A DNA stretch of 64,000 nucleotides, taken from contig NC_021985.1 in NCBI RefSeq assembly GCF_000444875.1, positions 5,538,170-5,602,169 of the forward strand. The letters are read 5' to 3'. The notes below the pieces were generated by a model, which saw only the letters and a list, made by a program, of their open reading frames with translations, searched no databases and had not been told where the DNA came from. The position numbers and the translations under genes are program-made. The number at the start of each line of letters is the position of its first letter. Within the stretch, counting starts at the first letter, position 1. This stretch comes from Streptomyces collinus Tu 365 (GTDB taxonomy: Bacteria > Actinomycetota > Actinomycetes > Streptomycetales > Streptomycetaceae). Shown piece after piece: positions 58,124-64,000 of the stretch.

Positions 58124-59689
58124 TCATGAGCAGACGGTGCCGTCCCTGGGTGCCCTGCCCTCCAGCAGGTAGGTGTTCACGGCGTTGTCCACGCAGTCGC
58201 TGCCGCTGCCGTAGGCGCCGTGGCCCTCGCCCTTCCAGGTGAGTTCGATCCCGACGCCCTTGCCGAGTTCGTCGGCCATCCTGCGGGTGCCCTCGTACGG
58301 GGTCGCCGGGTCGCCGGTGTTGCCGACCAGCAGGACGGGCGCCGCGCCCGGCGCGCTCACCTCGGGGGTGTCGTACTGGCCGGGGACCGGCCAGTCGTGG
58401 CACCAGCCTGCGGTGTCCCAGCCGAGGAAGTCCCCGAAGACCGGCGATATCCGCTCGAACCCGGGCAGCAGCCTCTTCGTCTCCGCGAGGGTGGGCCGCT
58501 GCCGGTCGTCCAGGCACGAGATGACCCGCTGGGCATGGCTCGTCGTGCCGTAGTGGCCCGAGGAGTCACGCTCGTCGTACTGGTCCGCGAGCGCCAGCAG
58601 CGGGGAACCGTCGCCCTTCTCCGCCGCGGCGAGCGCGCTGGTCAGCCGCGGCCAGGCGGCCTCGGTGTACAGCGGCACGACGATGCCGGTGACCGCGAGC
58701 GTCTGGGTCAGCCGGCGTCCGGACGACGTGCGCAGCGGCTCGCTGTCGAGGCGCCGGAGCAGGTCCGCGATCTTCCGTGAGCCCTGCCGCGGGTCCTGTC
58801 CGGTGGACTTCAGGTAGTCGTCCAGGGCCCGCTGGAAGCCGCGGGTCTGGTTCTCGGCGTGGCCCACCGCGTCGGCGGTCGGGTCGACCACCGCGTCGAG
58901 GATCAGCCGGCCGACCCGCTGGGGGAACAAGTGGGCGTACACGCCCCCGAGTTCGGTGCCGTAGGAGATGCCGAAGTAGTGCGTCGTCCGGTCGCCGAGC
59001 ACCTGGCGCATCAGGTCCATGTCGCGTGCGGTGTCGGTGGTGGAGACGTGCGCCAGCAGGGCGCCGGCGGCCCTGCGGCAGCCCTGTCCGAAGTCGGCCG
59101 CGTCCCGCAGATAGGCCCGCTCCTCGGCCGGGGTGTCCGGGGTGGCGTCCACCTGCTCGGCCTTCTCGATGGCCCGGTCGCCGCGGCAGCGCACGCCCTC
59201 GCTGGCGCCGACCCCGCGGGGGTCCCAGCTCACCAGGTCGTAGCGTTCGTGCAGCTTCGGGACGGTCGCCGCGTAGTACGGCATCATCGACAGGCCCGAG
59301 CCGCCCGGGCCGCCGAAGTTGAACAGCAGCGAGCCGATCCGCCCGCTCCCGGTCGCCCGGGAGCGCATGAGGGCGAGGCCGATCGTCGTGCCACCCGGTT
59401 TCGACCAGTCCAGCGGCACTCTCAGCGTGGCGCACCGCCACGCGTCGCCGGGTGCCGCCGAGCCTTCGGTGGCCTTGCAGGTGTGCCAGTCGGGCCGCTG
59501 CGAGGTGAGGGAGGAGGGGAGCGCCGGCGGAGGGGACGCCGGTGGGCTGCTCCCCGTGCCCTTCCTCGCCGGACCCGGCCCGCCGGCCGCCCCCTTGCCC
59601 TCCTCCTGGCCGCCGCCCGACGAACCTCCGCACCCGGCCACCAGCAGCGCAGCGGCGACGGCTGCCGTCCACCGCAGGAATCGCGACAT
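58124..59689 (-). CDS. Secreted lipoprotein peptidase, TAP-like alpha/beta hydrolase (copy 1)
   Basis: The 521-residue protein has a lipobox with Cys20 (VAGC), the oxyanion FNFGGPGGSG, the elbow GISYGT and Asp in GNTGDPATPYEG. The base is in GEGHGAYG; a C-terminal TAP-like lid part precedes the end. This is the tripeptidyl aminopeptidase/SlpD-E group, which trims tripeptides from secreted proteins. ATG 59689 fits AGGGGGGT upstream better than GTG 59695. It is the downstream member of a tandem pair. Confidence 0.88.
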   Translation of the reverse strand: MSRFLRWTAAVAAALLVAGCGGSSGGGQEEGKGAAGGPGPARKGTGSSPPASPPPALPSSLTSQRPDWHTCKATEGSAAPGDAWRCATLRVPLDWSKPGGTTIGLALMRSRATGSGRIGSLLFNFGGPGGSGLSMMPYYAATVPKLHERYDLVSWDPRGVGASEGVRCRGDRAIEKAEQVDATPDTPAEERAYLRDAADFGQGCRRAAGALLAHVSTTDTARDMDLMRQVLGDRTTHYFGISYGTELGGVYAHLFPQRVGRLILDAVVDPTADAVGHAENQTRGFQRALDDYLKSTGQDPRQGSRKIADLLRRLDSEPLRTSSGRRLTQTLAVTGIVVPLYTEAAWPRLTSALAAAEKGDGSPLLALADQYDERDSSGHYGTTSHAQRVISCLDDRQRPTLAETKRLLPGFERISPVFGDFLGWDTAGWCHDWPVPGQYDTPEVSAPGAAPVLLVGNTGDPATPYEGTRRMADELGKGVGIELTWKGEGHGAYGSGSDCVDNAVNTYLLEGRAPRDGTVCS

Positions 59690-59810
59690 GCGCACGCACC
59701 CCCCTCGCAGGCCCTCCGCGTCGTGCCGCAGCGGGCGTCCACGCCATGGTAGGCGGAGCGGGCCCGCCCCGTGACGTCCTGTGGATAACCCTCTGACCTG
59801 CGGATTCGGG

Positions 59811-61352
59811 TTAGGAGCAGACCGTGCCGGGCTTCGGCACCTTCCCGTCCAGCAGGTAGTCGTTCACCGCGCTCTGCACGCACTTGTTCTTGCTGTCGTA
59901 CGACCCGTGCCCCTGTCCCTTGTACGTCAGTTCGACGGCGACGCCCTTGCCGAGCGCGTCCACCATCTTCTTCGCGCCCTCGTACGGGGTGGCGGGGTCA
60001 CCGGTGTTGCCGACCACGAGGATCGGCGCCGAGCCGGGGGCGCTGACCTCGGGATGGTCGGCGGCGCCGGGCACCGCCCAGTCGGTGCAGCCGAGCATGC
60101 CCCAGGCCATGTAGGTGCCGAACACCGGGGAGGCGGCACGGAACTCGGGCAGCTTCCGCCGGACGTCGTCGGTGGTGTACCGCGGCTTCTCGTCGGAGCA
60201 GTTGATGGCGACGTTGGCGGCGGTGATGTTGCTGTACTCCCCGTCCTCGCTGCGTCCGTTCATCGAGTCGGACAGCAGCATGAGGATCTTGCCGTCACCC
60301 TCGTACGCCTGCTGGAGCCCCTCGGTCAGGTACTCCCAGAAGTCCTTGGAGTACAGGGACTGCGCGATGCCGTTCGTGGCGGCGGTCTGGGTCAGCTGGC
60401 GCGGGAAGACGCCCGGGATCGGCTTCTTCTCCAGGTCGTCGAGGAGCTTGGCGATGCGGTCCTTGACCTCCTGCGGGGTGTCGCCGATCGGGCAGTCGCC
60501 CTTCGACGCGCAGTCCTTCGCGAAGTTGTCGAGCGCGAGCTGGAAGCCCTTGGTCTGTCCGAGCGCGCTCTGCTCCGGGTCCTCGGTGGGGTCGACGACG
60601 GCGTCGAAGACGGCCCGGCCGACGTGCTTGGGGAACAGGTGGGCGTAGACACCGCCGAGTTCGGTGCCGTACGAGATGCCGAAGTAGTGCAGCTTGTCGT
60701 CCCCGAGCACCTGACGCATCAGGTCCATGTCACGGGCTGCGTCGGTGGTGCGCACGTGCGGCAGGATCGTCCGCGAGTTCTTCTCGCAGGCGTCGTTGAA
60801 CTGCTTGGTCCGGTCGACCAACTGCTTCTGCTCGGCGCTGTCGTCCGGTGTCGCGTCCTGCTGGAAGTACGAGTCGAGCTGGGCGTCGCTCTCGCACTCC
60901 ACGGGCGCGCTGCGGCCGACCCCGCGCGGGTCGAAGCTGACCAGGTCGTAGCGGGTGTTCAGGGTGGCGTAGTCCGCGCCGAAGGCGGGCAGCGTGCTGA
61001 CTCCGCTGCCGCCGGGGCCGCCGAAGTTGAAGACGAGCGAGCCGATCCGCCGGCTGGGGTCCCCGGTCGCCTTCGCGCGGATCAGGGCGATGTCGATGGT
61101 GTCGCCCTTGGGCCTGCTCCAGTCCAGGGGCGCCTTCATGGTGGCGCACTGCCACTTGGCGCCGCTGGACAGCGGTGAGGGCGAGGTGCCGCCGCCCTCC
61201 GCCCGGGAGGGGGCCGGGCAGTCCTTCCAGTCCAGCTTCTGAGTCGTCAGATCCCCGGTCCCGGCGTGACCGCCGCAGCCGGCCGACAGCGCGGCCAGCA
61301 GGACGGCGCTGGTGGTGAGAGCGGCGGCACTCAGCCGGGATCGGTAGGCCAT
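59811..61352 (-). CDS. Secreted lipoprotein peptidase, TAP-like alpha/beta hydrolase (copy 2)
   Basis: The 513-residue paralogue of the previous gene has lipobox Cys26 (LSAGC), FNFGGPGGSG, elbow GISYGTELGG, NTGDPATPYEGAKK and GQGHGSYDSKN. It differs by extra Cys residues in the lid (CASKGDCPIG). Both probably act on the outside of the membrane on N-terminal tripeptides. The start ATG 61352 lacks an evident strong ribosome site. The 121-bp gap between the copies has no hairpin, so they may form one transcript. Confidence 0.9.
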   Translation of the reverse strand: MAYRSRLSAAALTTSAVLLAALSAGCGGHAGTGDLTTQKLDWKDCPAPSRAEGGGTSPSPLSSGAKWQCATMKAPLDWSRPKGDTIDIALIRAKATGDPSRRIGSLVFNFGGPGGSGVSTLPAFGADYATLNTRYDLVSFDPRGVGRSAPVECESDAQLDSYFQQDATPDDSAEQKQLVDRTKQFNDACEKNSRTILPHVRTTDAARDMDLMRQVLGDDKLHYFGISYGTELGGVYAHLFPKHVGRAVFDAVVDPTEDPEQSALGQTKGFQLALDNFAKDCASKGDCPIGDTPQEVKDRIAKLLDDLEKKPIPGVFPRQLTQTAATNGIAQSLYSKDFWEYLTEGLQQAYEGDGKILMLLSDSMNGRSEDGEYSNITAANVAINCSDEKPRYTTDDVRRKLPEFRAASPVFGTYMAWGMLGCTDWAVPGAADHPEVSAPGSAPILVVGNTGDPATPYEGAKKMVDALGKGVAVELTYKGQGHGSYDSKNKCVQSAVNDYLLDGKVPKPGTVCS

Positions 61353-61438
61353 GCACCCATCCTCACGCCGCCCGCGCCGGGGCGCGCGGGACGCGGGCCG
61401 TTGGAGGTACGGCCCGTGACCGGGCTACGAGGGCCCGG

Positions 61439-64000
61439 TCACAGGGCGCCCCTGCGGGTGAGCTGGTTGAAGGCGAGCCAGCCCGGCAGCACCGGCAGCC
61501 ACAGGGTCAGCAGCCGGAACAGCAGGACGGCCGGTGCGGCCACCTCCTTGGGGAGGCCGACGGCGATCAGACCCAGCGTGAGGCTCGCCTCGACCGCGCC
61601 GACACCGCCCGGGGTGGGGGCCGCGGAGCCGAGCGCGTTGCCGGCGAGGAAGACGACGGCGACGCTGGCGATGCTCAGCGAGGTCGAGCCGTCGCCGAAC
61701 GCGCGGATCGAGGCGTCCAGGCACATCACGAAGCAGGCGGTCAGCAGCAGCATGCCGCCGATGCCCGTGACCAGCTTCTGCGGCCGCTGGAGCACGTCGA
61801 GCATGCGCGGCACGACACCGGCGAACAGCGACCTCACGCGCGTGGCGACGAACTTCCGCAGGAACGGCACGGAGGTCACCACGAGCACCAGCACCGCCAC
61901 CGTCAGCAGACCGGCGATGACCGTCCGGGACGGCGACAGCGACGGCGTCTTCTCCGTGCCGGTCAGATAGCCGAAGGACAGCAGCATCAGGATGTGGCAG
62001 CCCAGACCGAACAGCTGCGACGCGCCGACGCTCGCCACCGCGAGCCCCGGGCGTACCCCCTGGCGCTGCAGGAAGCGCGTGTTGAGGGCGACACCGCCGA
62101 CCGCCGCCGGTGCCACGATCTTCACGAAGGACCCGGCGACCTGGGCCCCCACGGTCCGCGGGAACGGCACCCGTTCGGGCACGAACCCCAGCAGCGCCAT
62201 GGCCGCGGCCACGTAGCTGAGCGCGGAGAACAGCACGGCGGCGGCCACCCAGCCCCACTGGGCCTGCGAGAAGAGCGTGCCGAACTGGATGTGCGTGAGC
62301 TGCGTCAGCAGGTAGTACGCGCCGATCGCGCCGGCGATGAAGCTGATGAGCGTGCGCGGACGCACCCGCTCCAGACGCGCCGGCTCCACCGGCGCCTGGG
62401 GCCTGATCCGCAGCACCTGGTGCCGGATCTGGGTGAGCAGATCCTCCTCGCGGGCCTCGTCCAGCGCCTCGTCGAGGGCTCGCTTCTCCGCCCGTTGCTC
62501 GGCTCGGACCGCCTTCTTGTCGGGCTTCTCCAGCACCGGGCCCGTCTCGGACGCCTCGTCGAGACGCGCCTGCTTGGCCTGCCGGGATGCCTCCAGCACC
62601 GCGTCGCGCTCGCGCTGCGCCCGCTCCCGGCCGAGCCGGCGCAGCGTCGCGCGCGTGGAGCGCGTCAGCGCGATGGGCTGCAGCATCGGCAGGCAGTCGG
62701 CGACGGCGTCCGGGCCGAGCACACCGACGGCGGAGGCCACGGCGCGCTCGGCGCCGACCCGCAGGCCGAGCGTGGTGACCAGCTGGGCGACGTCCATGCG
62801 CAGCAGCAGATCACCGGCCGCGATCTCGCCGCCGCGCAGCTCGGTGAGGATCACCCTGCCGGAACGATCCACCAGGATCGCGTCACCGGCCAGCCTGCGG
62901 TGCGCGATCCGCCGCGACTGCAGCGCCCGCGCCTGGTGCCAGGTGCTGCGCAGCAGCTCGTCGGTGATCTCCTCGTCCGCCAGCGAGTCCAGCGTGCGGC
63001 CGCCGGTGTGCTCGTAGACGAGCATGACCGCGTCGGGGCCCAGTTCGGAGGTGGCGATCAGCTTGGGCGCGTTGGCTCCCGCCGCGATCGCCGCGTACGC
63101 CAGCAGCGCCTCCTGCTCCAGCGCCTGGCGCAGCGACTGGAGGCTGGAACGGGTCGCGAAGCCGCGCAGGGTCAGGTTGCGCCAGGCCCGGTAGAAGAAG
63201 CCCTGGGCCTGCTGTTCCCGGTCGACGACCGTGACGTCCAGCGGGGGGCCGTCCTCCAGGGTGACGAAGTAGCGCCGCCCCCGGTCCCCGTTCTCCGTCT
63301 CCACGGTCTCCTCGCGAGCGGCGGAGACGGGGTGGAACCCGACGTGCCTGAGGCCCGCCATGAGGGTCTGCCCGGTGGGGCGCACGTTGGGCGAGCCGAC
63401 CGCGTACAGGGTGCCGTAGGCGACGGTCCAGCCGATCAGGACGGTCAGGATGATCGAGAAGGGTGTCGTGTAGCCCGTGACCAGCATCGAGAACGCGTCG
63501 AGCATCAGCACGATCCACAGCACCGCGCGCCACCGGGGTCTGCGGGACATGCCGACGGCCGTCATGTACGCGATGACCGGCGCAAGATAGCCGTGGACCG
63601 GGTCGGTGAGGGCGTGGATGTCACCGGGTGAGGGCTGGGTGAGTGCCTCCTGGATGGAGTTTGGGGCGGCCCGGGCGACCCACAGGTCGGTGGCGAGGGT
63701 CACCCCGTGCGCGAGGACGGCCGCCAGGACGCCGTCGGCGATCCGTAGCCCGTCGCGTTTGATCAGCCGTTCGATCGCGAAGGCGACCGGCACCAGGAGG
63801 ATCGCGATGCTGGACGCCAGCCCCGCGATCTTGATCAGCAGGTCGGGTGCCTGTCCGGTGCCCTTGTTGATGTCCTGTTCGAGACCGGAGGTGGTGCCGT
63901 GCGCGAACGCGGCGATCGCGAGCAGCACGACGACGGCGAGGACGCCGACGAGCAGCCGCATGAGGTCGGAGGGGCGGTGCACGCGCGCGGGGAGCAGCGG
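61439..64000 (-). CDS. Flippase-like (LPG_synthase_TM) membrane protein fused to a kinase-like domain, 5' end uncertain
   Basis: The frame is open to the right edge; GTG 63982 would give 847 residues, but the frame runs on with a family-like PLLPARVHRPSD, so the start may be outside. From the N-terminus there are about seven helices. A cytoplasmic kinase-like region follows (residues about 215-430 from GTG 63982, LVYEHTGGRTLDSL and HRRLAGDAILVD), then a charged linker. A C-terminal UPF0104 / lysylphosphatidylglycerol flippase domain completes it (PTPGGVGAVEASLTLGLIAVG). The kinase loop lacks the usual Asp after HR, so it may be a pseudokinase. Confidence 0.85.
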   Translation of the reverse strand, partial: PLLPARVHRPSDLMRLLVGVLAVVVLLAIAAFAHGTTSGLEQDINKGTGQAPDLLIKIAGLASSIAILLVPVAFAIERLIKRDGLRIADGVLAAVLAHGVTLATDLWVARAAPNSIQEALTQPSPGDIHALTDPVHGYLAPVIAYMTAVGMSRRPRWRAVLWIVLMLDAFSMLVTGYTTPFSIILTVLIGWTVAYGTLYAVGSPNVRPTGQTLMAGLRHVGFHPVSAAREETVETENGDRGRRYFVTLEDGPPLDVTVVDREQQAQGFFYRAWRNLTLRGFATRSSLQSLRQALEQEALLAYAAIAAGANAPKLIATSELGPDAVMLVYEHTGGRTLDSLADEEITDELLRSTWHQARALQSRRIAHRRLAGDAILVDRSGRVILTELRGGEIAAGDLLLRMDVAQLVTTLGLRVGAERAVASAVGVLGPDAVADCLPMLQPIALTRSTRATLRRLGRERAQRERDAVLEASRQAKQARLDEASETGPVLEKPDKKAVRAEQRAEKRALDEALDEAREEDLLTQIRHQVLRIRPQAPVEPARLERVRPRTLISFIAGAIGAYYLLTQLTHIQFGTLFSQAQWGWVAAAVLFSALSYVAAAMALLGFVPERVPFPRTVGAQVAGSFVKIVAPAAVGGVALNTRFLQRQGVRPGLAVASVGASQLFGLGCHILMLLSFGYLTGTEKTPSLSPSRTVIAGLLTVAVLVLVVTSVPFLRKFVATRVRSLFAGVVPRMLDVLQRPQKLVTGIGGMLLLTACFVMCLDASIRAFGDGSTSLSIASVAVVFLAGNALGSAAPTPGGVGAVEASLTLGLIAVGLPKEVAAPAVLLFRLLTLWLPVLPGWLAFNQLTRRGAL

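Overview
The window is chromosomal DNA of a high-GC actinomycete, almost certainly a Streptomyces. Codon third positions are nearly all G or C, GTG starts are common, stop/start overlaps (ATGA, GTGA) are frequent, and several promoters have the TAnnnT-N6/7-ATG layout of leaderless actinobacterial mRNAs. There is no tRNA, rRNA, IS element, prophage or CRISPR array. The gene order looks like conserved core chromosome, and from memory much of it follows two blocks of the Mycobacterium tuberculosis map: fdxC-dapC-dapE-Rv1205-folP2-Rv1209-tag-Rv1211-Rv1220c-sigE-rseA-htrA-tatB-mrp-Rv1232c-corA, then rhlE-Rv3210c-Rv3208A-Rv3208-Rv3207c-moeZ.

Layout. 1-4.8 kb: the 3' part of a peptidoglycan-binding-domain membrane protein, then an ABC-2 exporter operon with its own DesK/NarL-type two-component pair. 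4.8-15.1 kb: a SirB1-like protein, a GNAT enzyme, ferredoxin, the diaminopimelate/lysine genes dapC and dapE, a lytic-transglycosylase-like envelope protein, a LOG phosphoribohydrolase, a FolP2-type pterin-binding protein, a DivIVA-motif membrane protein, Tag glycosylase and a PaaG/enoyl-CoA hydratase-like enzyme. 15.4-21 kb: the envelope-stress block (O-methyltransferase, ECF sigma factor, zinc anti-sigma, HtrA, TatB). 21-24 kb: less conserved genes, including two unrecognised ones in a less biased stretch. 23.8-29.5 kb: Mrp, DUF1003, an MgtE-N/CBS protein, a lipoprotein and CorA. 30-36.5 kb: a SUFU-domain protein, an MFS exporter, a zinc-ribbon protein, a PHP phosphoesterase, MarC, a NYN nuclease-like protein and an alpha/beta hydrolase. 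36.7-45.6 kb: a DEAD-box helicase with a long repetitive basic tail, a ferritin-like protein, DUF3107, TetR, an acidic peptide, a hydrolase and a DUF3152 metallopeptidase. 45.65-51.3 kb: an oligopeptide-type ABC operon preceded by a leaderless leader peptide and a hairpin. 51.5-56.8 kb: a tightly coupled operon with a PelF-type glycosyltransferase, a polytopic membrane protein, a tiny ORF, a sugar-nucleotide epimerase-like SDR and a spherulin-4-like glycosidase, which I read as a candidate exopolysaccharide system. 56.9-64 kb: MoeZ, two tandem secreted TAP-family peptidases, and a flippase-like protein fused to a kinase-like domain that runs off the window.

Most interesting points: the PelF/spherulin-4 operon; the leader-peptide attenuator in front of the ABC operon; an O-methyltransferase whose full-length frame lacks any usual start codon but has an ideally placed RBS before ATT; a 47-bp intergenic tandem repeat array; 60-residue repeats in the helicase tail; palindromic operators next to the exporter, PaaG-like and MFS genes; and several independent leaderless promoters.
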